This document shows positions 1 to 10,700 of a stretch of DNA of 64,000 bases, one piece after another. A program made the position numbers and the translations under genes. Location: contig OZ316894.1 in assembly GCA_973895155.1 (NCBI GenBank), forward strand, positions 9,920,001-9,984,000. Direction: 5' to 3'. Numbering within the stretch: position 1 is the stretch's first letter; each line of letters starts with the position of its first letter. Under the pieces are notes generated by a model that saw only the letters and a program-made list of their open reading frames with translations, was not told the origin of the DNA and did no database searches. This DNA is from Marsupella aquatica. Lineage: Eukaryota; Marchantiophyta.

Positions 1-2030
1 ATTACCCAGGTGGGCTGGAATGCTGCTACGATGAAACGCACTGTATCGTGCACCCGGAGTACGAGGGCCCGAGGAGGACCTTGTTCATGGAGTATTACGT
101 CAACTGGGTCGAAATGTCGTCGGATGTTGTTCCCGTGAAAGTTTATATCTTCGATGTCACGGATGAGAGGACAACTGTCAGTGGCGCAGACAAATGCTGG
201 GTGAGAGCAATCAGTCAGTCTCAGTCAATCTCCTGCTTGCAATTTACACCTCAGTTTTACGTAGATTTTTCATGAGTCGATCCGTCATCCTCAGCTCAGA
301 TTAAAATTTTAAGTTCAATGAAATCTCTTTTGGCTGGTCGTGTTGAACTCACCTTCCCACGGGATTCCAAGGCAGTCCTGACTTACTTTAGCTCGTTTCC
401 AAGTCAGTTCCAAGTCATAACTAGCTTGGAATCGTATGTGGCTAGCAGATGTTTTCACCTAGTCAGCTCTGTTTTGTCAAGTCCATGGGCTTTGCATTTC
501 TTTCTTCTTCTGTTATGTGGGGGAGGGGAAAATAACAGAGGCTCTGTTTTAAAGTAGATTGACAAATTTTGTACCAATCGTGATCATTCAAGTTTGACGG
601 AAACTGATTGAGTATCTATCGCACGTCTTGCACAGGTTGAGTACACGGTGCCAAAGTGTACGGAGAAGCCTCCTGCATCTACAACCTAGAGAGTACCAAC
701 TTCTTACCTAACGGTGGGGATGTAATATACGGTGTGGCGCATCAACACGCTGGAGGTATTGGGTCGACTCTTTACAATTCGGTACGTTCTCTTTACTTAT
801 ACAATTGAATTCTGGCTAGGCTGGATGACAGCCTACATCTCAAAACTGAGGTCGGATAGGATATTACGGATGATATTCACGTAACTCGGATATATATAAA
901 GTAGAAGGATTGATGCCTTTGCCGAACAAGAATTCCCTAGCCAGAACCTGCAGTTCTTTGCAGTTCGTTTGCTCAGGGGTTTTAATTTTATCTCTCCATT
1001 CACTCATCGTTGTTGCCTTCTAATCATCGTTGTGCTCTATACTTAGGATGGTTCGGAGATCTGCTCATCGATGCCCACTTATGGGAACGGGAGCGAGGCG
1101 GGCAATGAAGCTGGATACATTGTGGGAATGAGCACTTGCTATCCTACCCCTGGGCAAGTGAAAGTAAGAGGAGGGGAAGGGTTAAGGCTGACGTCCTGGT
1201 ACAACAACGAAGACCGGCACACGGGTGTCATGGGCTTGTTCTATATCCTTGTTGACGAATCCACAGGCTCACTTCTGCCCGCGGCGTCACAGGTCAGTGA
1301 TGAGTTGCATATATTTCACGTGGAAATTTACCGACCATCCTTAGATTGCTATTCAGATTGTCTATAGAAAGTCCTCAAAGTCTCTTCTACCGTCCTCATC
1401 AGACCTATCATTCAGGACTAGGAAACTTCAAATGTGCATAGAAAGTCCTCAAACTCTCTACTACCATCCTCGTCGTGCCTATTATTCTCCAAATGTTCAT
1501 AAAGTATCATAAAACTTACTGACTACTACCATTCACATCGTGCCCCTGATATATCGTGCTTATCATTCAAGGACTACAAATCTGTAAAGTCACTAAAGTA
1601 AATTGCCGCCGACGTGCGATGCAATTGGAATGAGAGCTTTAGACAGTCCAAGTAGACATCTGATTGGAATTAATTAACAGTTTAATTGATTCATATCATG
1701 GGCAAATTTGCAAGACCATCGGGGTCTTGGATTCTTGAGTTTGTGAGCCTAAATTGGCAATATATATGAAGCATACAGTGAACGAAATCAATCGTTCATT
1801 TGTGGGTTATGAAAACCGATTTTGCAGCATCTTTATTCTGGTTTCAACTAATCGATCTTGCACGGTTTCTTGCATCATGGTTTCTGCAGGATGGCTCCGG
1901 CAAAAAATGGATCCTATTTGCTGCAGCCCTCGGGTATGCTGTAGTCCTGATCGCCGCTGTAGTCGCATATCACCTGAAGAAGAAGAAAAGCGGGCCAGAG
2001 TACTATGAACGCTTGCGGGTAGGAGTATGA
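1..2030 (+). CDS. SURNod19-like (stress up-regulated Nod 19 family) protein, 3' part
   Basis: Partial gene; its 5' end lies left of the window. I place exons at <1-200, 636-781, 1047-1292 and 1890-2030, all with GT-AG borders and phase-0 junctions. The translation carries blocks I associate with the plant SURNod19 family (PF07712): GGLECCYD, VPVKVYIFDVTD, VIYGVAHQHAGGIG, GYIVGMSTCYP and HTGVMGLFYILV. The last exon encodes a hydrophobic segment (WILFAAALGYAVVLIAAVVAY) followed by four lysines, so the protein probably ends in a membrane anchor with a short basic tail. The molecular function of the family is not established; the name comes from stress and nodulation expression. Oddity: exon 2 starts in frame with exon 1 (VEYTVPKC) but the conserved GVAHQH block is in another frame, so one base appears lost near 665-672. 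This is either an assembly error or a broken gene. Family call sure, integrity unsure. Confidence 0.85.
1293..1889 (+). other. Last intron of the SURNod19-like gene, with degenerate internal repeats
   Basis: GT donor at 1293 and AG acceptor ending at 1889. Between about 1370 and 1560 a loose direct repeat of roughly 70 bp recurs (ATAGAAAGTCCTCAAA, then a CCATCCTCGTCGTGCC-type segment). Nothing else is recognisable. Confidence 0.5.
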
Positions 2031-2385
2031 TTGCCTTCGTTGAGCTGCAATCAAAGTGGGAGAGATGCAGCATTGAAAACAAATAGATTACTCACACAGT
2101 TGCAATGCTTTGAACGATTGGCCAAGTGTTAAATAATTATATTTGACACGTAGCCTACCTTCAATGATACATCTTGCCTGGGTAGGAGCTGGATAGGATT
2201 ATACTCTTAAGTTTGGTATCACTTATTTTGTGTATAGAGAATGAGGTCATTTGATTGTGTGTTGGGTAATTAAGTTTGAAGACAGCCAGAAAAGGGTGCA
2301 CAATGATAGTCTTATCAGTCTCAGGCTAGAGAAGGAAAGCTAGTCCTTGTTTCTTCGATATACTTTTTATTTTTGACATGGTTGG

Positions 2386-2467
2386 TAAAATGATAAAGAA
2401 AAGCTGCTCAAAGCAATATTAGACTAAAATGATAAAGAAAAGCTGCTCAAAGCAATATTATTAGACT
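2386..2467. repeat. 39-bp tandem duplication
   Basis: Two consecutive copies, starting at 2386 and 2425, of a unit beginning TAAAATGATAAAGAAAAGCT; the second copy carries a 3-bp insertion near its end. Intergenic, no coding context. Confidence 0.85.
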
Positions 2468-2699
2468 GTGTGGTGAACAAATTCCCATTGATGGCGTGCT
2501 TTTACTTTTCTCGAATCAAGCTATGGTTCATTAAAATTGAACAAGCTCAAATTTTATACGTTAGATTGAACATTCAGAGGAGTCAACTTACTGTGGGTAG
2601 GGAAAAGGAAACCAAGCGCTCATGTAAGGCAGCACGCGAGCAATTGGCTCTACAATGAGAGACAGACAGGGACATAGCCACCCCAAAAACAAAACCACA

Positions 2700-2990
2700 C
2701 TTCCAAGTCTCTAATATAGTATTTGGTCGATCAGTTGGATGGGGATCAGCTGGGTCTTAGGTTCAATCCCCCTTCACATGCAATGGTTGTGGAGGGTGAG
2801 TGTGTGAGTGGGGTGTAGTGGTGCTCCCTCCTGGTTCTGGGTATGACCCCCCCCCCCCCCCTTGTGGGCTACCCTATAGAGGTGCATTGATTCTAACTCC
2901 CAAGTTTATCATCTATCCTGTGTTGGATGAGTCGGCTTTGGTTTTCAAGGCAAAAGAAAAAAACTCCATATGCTTAATTAGAGTTGACTG
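2700..2990 (+). repeat. tRNA-derived SINE-like element, family B, copy 1
   Basis: The head has a box A-like stretch (TTGGTCGATCAGTTGGATGG) and a box B-like stretch (TAGGTTCAATCCCC), as in the internal RNA polymerase III promoter of a tRNA-derived SINE. The body holds CTTGTGGGCTACC and ATCATCTATC, also seen near 19.79-19.83 kb, and the tail (TTGGTTTTCAAGGCAAAAGA) resembles, in reverse orientation, the sequence at 28.79-28.83 kb. A 15-C run lies at 2847-2861. Recognised by shared segments and box motifs only. Confidence 0.5.
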
Positions 2991-2999
2991 AAATACTCA

Positions 3000-5030
3000 T
3001 ATTATTCAAATGTGGGCTGCACAACTGACCCAGACTTCTCCACAAGGTGTTTCATTTATAAATTTGCTTGGATCAGATCAGTGTCAACTCCAACAGTTCA
3101 ATGGCTCGAATTGAAAGTTTACAGTAGCTCAAAGTTTAATATCAATGGATGTAGAGGCAATCAAAGGATTTCACATGAAAAATAAACTAGAGTAGTTCAG
3201 GAAAAGCTTAATTAACTTTCTCTGGTTTTGAAACGTACTTAATTGTCAAGCTTCTTAAGCTCAACAATTCACTGGTTGTGTAAACTTGACAAACTTCAAA
3301 ACTTAACTGGAAAAAGAGAAAGGAATTAGAAGAAATTAAATTAATTATGTTTGGTGTGACCACGCTTCTCCAAGCAAGAAACTTACAAAGTCTTCCCCTT
3401 TACCCTCCATGCTACACCATGCTCCTCCCTCTACCATCCAATCATGTTAATCATGCATACAAAGTGTTCCTTCCTCTACCATCCATGTCATACTATGCTC
3501 TATGTCATATCATCTATGCATAGCAAGTGCTAGTACGTACATCATGAGGGGCAAGGGGCCTGAGGTAAACGTTTAGTAAACTACATCTTTTGCGCAACGA
3601 CATATTTACTTAATGACATCTTTCAAGCAATGACATATTTTACTTAACGACATCTTTTATTTAACAAAATTTAAATGTAATGACATATTTATGCACCAAC
3701 ATCTTTTGTGCAGTGCACAGGAATTGAGCTTGTTTATAATGAAGTCCAGATGGACCGAGTTGCCAAACACATTCCCATGGAGTGCATAAAGTCATCACCC
3801 AGTTGGTACCCACAATAAAGAAAAAAAGGGTCAGTTGGGAACAGGTGCTTTGGGAGTGGACCTTTCACTTTTGTATACTAAGGATAACCAAGTAGTTTTT
3901 GCAGGTGCCCAGACTAACTGTAAATTGCTGTTTTTTCACAGACTTGTTCATTTACTTGGACAGCTTTTGTATCTTAGTTTGCTAAAACTCGGAGTTTTCT
4001 ACCATGTTCCCTTATGCCCAATCTACTACCTGGTAGAATTTGAGGCTTTTTTGAAATTATTTGTTTCATTTTGATGAGCACAAAGATGGTCAGATGTTAT
4101 AAATTAACTGCAAATGGATGCCTCACTTTTAGAAAACCAGAAGTCAAGTCGCTCCAAACCACTCAAGGCTTCCTTCACAAAATTGAAGCATCCTTCCCAA
4201 ATGTGGGTAATTTGTCGCTCATGCCGAACTACTCAGTAATCTATGCATGTCAACTGAAGCATCCACTGTCAGTTAGTTTATAACATTTGACAATTTTTGT
4301 GCTCATCGGACATGGAGCAAATGATGTCAGAAAAATCTCAAACTTTGAGAGATAATAGATTGAATATCAGAAAACATGCAGGCAAAAATTTTGAGATTAA
4401 ACAAAGATCTAAATAAATATGCAAGTTTACTTAAAACCAACAATTTACAGTTGGTTAGGTGCCTGGAAAAAACTACTCAAGGTGTCCCTAGAAAAACCCT
4501 TCCAAAAGTAGTAGGTTACTTTTTTTGTTGTGTAAATTGATGATGACAACTGTAGGTAGTCCATGGGGATTGGCACAAGAAACCCCTCTGTCCATCTTGG
4601 CTTAATATTCAAGAATCTGAGAGCCAACTCGCATGTGAGGGGTCATATGTTTTCCAGCCCTCAAACTGAGCACCGCAGAATAACTGAGTTTAGGACAACG
4701 CCTTAATCCCCTCCTCCGCCAGGCCTTATGGCAAAAATTAGGAGTTACAAGAGCAAGGGCAGGAAACTTTTCAGGCTTTGAGGTCCCGACCTCAAATTCC
4801 CGGTATAAAACAAAAGCCAAAATGTAACACATGTAGTGAAACTTTGTCATTGCAAGCTTTGCCGTGCGCCATGGAGTAGATACTGTCCTCAAACCAGATC
4901 TGCTTTTTTCCTAAAGTTTATGTGGGCCTTATTGTCACTGTTGATGAGATACCTTCACATGCAAGTTGGCTCCAAAGTTACAATCGTTGCAAGGTGGCTC
5001 TAAAGTTACAAGAGTGTGATGATCTAAAAT
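3000..5030. other. Intergenic stretch without recognisable genes
   Basis: AT-rich DNA with stops in all frames. Short direct repeats of the type GACATCTTT/GACATATTT occur at about 3595-3715. A segment at 4625-4830 (read on the minus strand it contains GGTCGGGACCTC and ACATGCGAGTTGGCT) shares short matches with 29.75 kb and may be an old dispersed repeat. I see no supported coding exon. Confidence 0.5.
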
Positions 5031-5036
5031 GGATCT

Positions 5037-5600
5037 ATCTATTAAGTACAATGACTAGGCCCTGATCCCCTCTAAAATGGATCTAAGGCTAAGTATAAAA
5101 TAACTAAGCCCTGATCACCTCTAAACTGGATCTAAGTCTAAGTATAATGACTAAGCCCTGATCCCCTCTAAAAGTGGATCTAAGTCTAAGTATAATAAGT
5201 AAGCCCTGATCCCCTCTAAAATGGATCTAAGTCTTTAGAGTGCAGGGTAATCCTTCCTCCCTGCCCCCTAAAATTATATGCCCCCCCCCCCCCCCCCCCC
5301 GCACCCCCGCACATGACGATAATTAATGTTGCCCTCTCATTGGTTCCAAGATTGTCGGAACACTGCCTATTCCTCAGCTTTCCAGACATGGAACCTTTGC
5401 TCTAACTATAATAACTAAGCCCTGATCGCCTCTAAAATGCACATATGGAACCTTGCTCTAATAAGTATAATAACTAAGCCCTGATCCCCTCTTAAATACA
5501 CATGCGGCCCTAAGTCTAAGTATAATAACTAAGCCCTGATCCCCTCTTAAATACACATGCGGCCCTAAGTCTAAGTATAATAACTAAGCCCTGATCCCGC
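5037..5600. repeat. Minisatellite, roughly 46-56 bp unit (AACTAAGCCCTGATCCCCTC)
   Basis: About eight imperfect tandem units contain the core AACTAAGCCCTGATCCCCTC followed by TAAAATGGATCTAAGTCTAAG or, in the right part, by TTAAATACACATGCGGCC. The array is interrupted at about 5240-5400 by unrelated sequence that includes a 20-C run at 5281-5300. The two unit types suggest two expansions of one ancestral unit. Confidence 0.85.
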
Positions 5601-5739
5601 CATGAACGACGATTATTAGACTGCAGCAAGTTCGGTCCCCTACAGTAGTGAATTGAACGTGGGCAATAATTGTGATCCTTTGCGGGACCCTCGTTGCTTC
5701 CACATTCCACAACCTAACGAAACATCGACAGAATGCCGA

Positions 5740-6720
5740 CAACCATGCACGCACGAGACGTCTGCCACCGTCTTCGCTCTTCCCTCGTCCCTGGTCCCCT
5801 GCCTCAGTGCCTCTCCTCTCTGCCATCGCGCCCTCCCACGAGTCCCACCACGACTCCTCTTGCCCTGCGCCCTTTACTCTCTGGTACCTCTCGATCATTC
5901 TGTCGTCTCTGAGGTCTCTGAGGTCCAGAGCTTCTTCTCGTGCAGTTCCCACACTCCTCTGTCGGCTCTCGGTCTGCTATTGCGCTCCTTCCTCCTCCTC
6001 GTGCTTCCTGTAGCGTCGATTGATCGGTTCCGTCGTGTTGCCCTACCAGGTCCTCGTTCTTTGGTCAAACCGTATTGTATGATTGTGTGGCGCTTTGCCT
6101 TGAGAGGTTTTTGTGCATTTCTTTACTTTAGCTTAGAGGAGTACAAGATGAAACATCTGTCTCTCTTCTTGTGCCGTGAAAGATCTTGATGCATTTCAGT
6201 ACAACGGAGGTCATCGTTTTCTTGTCACCGCTGACTCGTAAATCTTGTCTATATCGCTGGAGGGTCAATCCCGTATTTGTTTTGTGTCTGTGATCGTCTG
6301 GTTTTTCTGTGTCTCTCCCTCTCGGACGCTCACTCCCTTACTCAAGTCTGCATCTCTCTCGCTCTGTCCGGTGGAGGCGATCGGTGTCAGGTGGAAGAAC
6401 GAGAAATCACTGCAGGGAGGATGAATGCAAGGATTCTGATCGCATGTCGTCCTCATTCCAGTACTTAGCCGTCCATCGGTGCGAGAGAGACCACTCGCGA
6501 CGGATTGACGGTGATTCTTTGATTGTGGTCTCGTGTTACAGAACCCCTCTGGGAAATTGATCTGATTTGAGTTATAAGCGGATCGAAGGACGTCAGGAGA
6601 ATCTTCAGTAGTTTTGACGTTTCAGTCTTCTTAGTCTCTCTTTTTGTCACTGGCTCTCCCCCTCTTTCTCTCTCGCCTTCTCTCGCCTGTTCCGTCCCGT
6701 TTACTTCTGTCCGAGCATGC
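5740..6720 (+). promoter_or_regulatory. Pyrimidine- and CpG-rich segment, likely promoter/5' leader of the IQ-repeat gene
   Basis: Two C/T-rich, CpG-containing blocks (about 5750-6030 and 6280-6700) precede the IQ gene. Its coding exon starts directly after an acceptor-like CCCTACTTGCAG, so a non-coding first exon upstream is expected, and this is the best place for it. No core promoter motif or transcription start can be fixed from sequence alone. Short open frames here are low-complexity and not believed to be genes. Confidence 0.35.
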
Positions 6721-7748
6721 TTGAGCAATAGAGATATCCTCTGCTGATTAGTTTGTCGATCGATTGATCCATGGATGAACAATTATCTTGTCATGATTGG
6801 CGGTGATCTGATGTGGAGTAAGAGTGCGAAGCAGGATGTCGTACTGAAGCATTACTGCAGTTTTGGCGGGTTTGAAAAAAGAAACCAATCAAGTCTTAAT
6901 TATCCTGGAGACTCCTCGGTGGCCACGGATGGATGAGCGAACAGTTTTCTATCCCCGCATGTAGATTGAAAAGTCAAATGGCAGGCAAGAAGGACTAGAA
7001 CCCTTCGATGAAATGAAATTCTCCTTCTTCAGGGCGATGGACAAACGATTTCCTCTTCTTCATTGATCCGCATCGAAGGCCTGAGCTTTCCTCAACATGT
7101 AGATTGCGACAGGGTCTTTGGTGCCTGCCACTCTCGTTCCCTGCGATGGGTGGTGGGGAACTGTCCTTCGGTTGTGGATTCTGGTACTTCATTTATATAT
7201 ACAAGCAAGGGTGCCGCAAATTCGATTTCTGAGGTTGGTTCTACATCTTTAAAGTATGGTTGAGGGTGAAATCCGTTAAAGGCTCGCGTCGTCCAGGGCT
7301 TACGTTGGTGGCCCTGGTCCACTTAATTTGGCTTGTAACATGCTAAATGTGGTTAAAGCCATTCCGTCCTAGGCGGCAAGTGAGGTGAAATTGTTCATTT
7401 GCTTGAATGATGACTGTGGTGGGAAACAGCATGTGGTGTCTGAATCTTCCATTGTTGTCTAGTGAAACTAGTAAAGTTGTGCCAATTGCCTTGCATGACC
7501 AGAATCTCTCCACTGGTTCCGTGATTGTCGTTTACTAACTTTTAATTCTAGTAGTTGATTGAAATATGGCTATGCAAGGCTGTTGCTAAAAACCGGAGTG
7601 CATTACTACCAGCTGTCTATATTTTGAGTCTATCCACTCGCCAATGAAGGCCTTGACGTCCTTCGTTCTGTACTTTTTGTCCGGGCGTTTCTCTTTTGCG
7701 AAGGGCCTTAGCTCAGTCTGAACAATTGGTGTTATTCCCTACTTGCAG

Positions 7749-10700
7749 ATGAGGCGCGTGAGTTCATATGGAGGCCCCTCTGGAGTTCCTGGTTCGGAGA
7801 GGCTCAGACTGAGGTTATCATCGACACCAGGCTTGCACCTACTCTCCAGCAGTCCTTTAGAGGAAACTGGGTTTCTAGCTATAGCGGGAGACCCGCAAGA
7901 TGAGAGGGTTTTCCACCGAACATATGGGGCAGCTCGGAATTTTTACGCGATAGCATCTAACTTAAAACAGGTAGCCAAACGAGAACCTTGGTTGACCCGG
8001 ACGGATTTTGGACCTGTGGTGAAGGGAACGATTGTATTGGATGAACCAGTTGATGTTGATGAGCATTGCAATGGTGGAGCACCAGCTGTTCTTGTACAGA
8101 AAGTGGAAGGGAACCATTGTAGCAGTCCAGGGCAGAATGACAGTGGGACGGGAGAGGTAGGCGTTGAAGCTGTCCATGAAGTCTCCTTCAATGATAGCCA
8201 AGTGGTCGAAGAAGTTGAATTGGAGAAATGCACTGGAGCATCAGCTTCGGAGGATCATTTGTTTGGGCTCCCTGATAGCCAGGGTTGCGAGTCAAGTTTG
8301 TTGGGAACCCGTCTAGTGGCAAGTCAACAAGTAGAAAGGCTGGATTTGGAAACAGAACAACCCTCTATTTATCGTTTAGAGGTAGAAGATTCTTTATCAA
8401 CATCACCCATATCTGCAGGACAGGATGCTCAGACTTCTCGAAGGGGGAAGTGTAAAGTTGCCATTGCTGACACTGAGGACATTCTCAGCAATGAAAAGTC
8501 GCAAGAGGTGGAGACTGGTGCAAGTCTCCATGATTCTGAGAGCGATCGGTGCAAGGACGTGTCTGCAGTTAATATTCAGAGGTATTGGAGAGGATGGCTA
8601 GAAAGAAAGCATTATAGGGAAGTCGAGGGCAGGATAGTATTCTTGCAGTCGTTGGTAAGGAGGAATCAGGAATTGAAGCACTATCATGGAATAATGCAGG
8701 CTGCGGTAGTGCTTCAGAAGCACTGGCGAGTACTCCAAAGCGTGCAAGCTCTGAAACGTCTGAAATTAGAACAGGCATTGCGGGAGCAGCGCAGAGTCTA
8801 TGATGCAGCTATTGTGGTGCAAAAATACTGGCGATCTGTTCGAAGCAGACGTCTGCTTAACAACCTGAGAAAAGAACTTTACATAACAGCCCAGCAGAGG
8901 AATAATCATGCAGCTTTAGTGTTGCAAAAGCATTGGCGAGCCCAGCGAGGAAGGTATCTGGTGAAAAGACTAAAGTTGGAACAGGTCGCGAGGGAGCAGG
9001 AGAGAACTAAAGACGCAGCTGTAGTGCTGCAAAAACATTGGCGAGCTCGGCGAGGAAGGTGTTTGGTGAAATATTTGAAGATGGAACAGGCCGTGGAGGA
9101 GAAGCAGAGAATTGATGATGCAGCTGTAGTGATGCAGAAACATTGGCGAGCTCGGCGAGGAAGGTGCGAGGTCAAACAACTGAAAACCGAGCAGGTCGTG
9201 ATGGAGCAGAAGAGAATCCATGATGCCACTGTAATGCTGCAAAAATGTTGGCGAGCCCAGCAAGGCAGGCGCTCGGTAGAGCTTCTGAAATTGGAACTTG
9301 CTGCAAGGGAACAGCTCCGAACGCGTAATGCTGCCATTGTGTTGCAGAAATATTGGCGGGCGAAGGAAGGGAGATTCGCTTTGAGATGTTTGAAAGCGGA
9401 ACAGGTTGCGAGGGAGCAGCTTAGGATGGACAATGCTGCCATTGTGCTGCAGAAACACTGGAGGGCAATGCAGGGTCGATGCTTGTTAAAACATCTGAAA
9501 ATGGATAAGGTCGCAAGGGAGACACAAAGAACTGTTGACGCGGCTCTAGTGGTGCAAAAGGTTTGGCGCGCAAAGCAGGGTAGGTCCTATGAAAAGTATT
9601 TGAAATTGGAACTAGTTGCCAAGGAGCAGCAAAGAAGTGATCATGCAGCGATAGCGATACAGAAGCTTTGGCGATCTCAGCAAGGCAAGTGCTTGGTGAA
9701 ACGTTTGAGAATGGAGCAGGCTGTGAGGGAGACGCAGAAAATCGAACATGCAGCTGTAGTCATACAGAAACATTTTCGAGCCCAGCAAGCCAGGTGTTCA
9801 ATTGTGAACCGTATGAGAACGGAGGAGGCTGTGAGAGAGAAGCAGAGGATTGATCAGGCTACAATAGTACTCCAAAAGCATTGGCGAGGACGATGTGGTA
9901 GGATTTTGGTGAAACATAAGAGAATGGAACTCCGTGTTAAGGAGTTGCAGAGAATTGACCATGCTGCTATAAATCTACAAAAACTCTGGCGAGCTCGCCA
10001 AAGCAGAGTTTTGGTTGAACACATGAGAATGGAACAGCTAGTGACGCAGCGGAAAATGTTTGACGCAACTATGGTGCTGCAGAAACATTGGCGAGGTAGG
10101 CAGAGCAGGTGTTTGGTTACAGACCTGAAGGAGAAGCATCTGAAAATAGAGCTGGCTTCAAGGGAGAGGCATAGAGCTAGTGCAGCAACAACATTGCAGA
10201 AGCAGTGGCGAGCTTGGCAAAGCATTCTCTTTGTGAAACGTGTGAAGACTGAAGCGGCTGTGAGGGATCAGCAGAGACTTGATAATGCAGCTACCATATT
10301 TCAAAAATGTTGGCGAGGTCGCCGTAGCAGGCTTTTATTGAAGCATTTGAAGACTGTACAGGCGTTGAGGAAACTGAAGAGAGTAAATAATGCAGCACTT
10401 GTACTGCAGAAAAATTGGCGAATATTTCGAAGTAAACAAATGGTAAAGTTTCTGTACTTGCAACAGGCTGCAAGGGAGCGTGCTGCAGTATGCATTCAAG
10501 CACGTGTAAGGGGTAATGCAACTAGGGTCAAGCTAAAGGCTGCTCTTTCTATTCAAAAAGCATGGCAACTATATTGGTCTTCTCGGGTCAATGTCTCTGC
10601 TGTCTCCATCCAGCGTGCTTTTCTGTCTTCCAGTGACGAAAATCGGAAGATCCAAGCTATTATTGTCTTGCAGGCCTATGTCTGTGGCCTTGCAGACAGA

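Noticed and set aside
5653-6189. 178-codon plus-strand open frame, with a 122-codon minus-strand frame opposite
   Set aside because: Low-complexity Ser/Leu/Pro composition from C/T-rich leader-like DNA; no motif.
8906-10225. Long minus-strand open frames over the IQ array
   Set aside because: They repeat with the 105-bp unit and mirror the sense codons; no independent start or motif.
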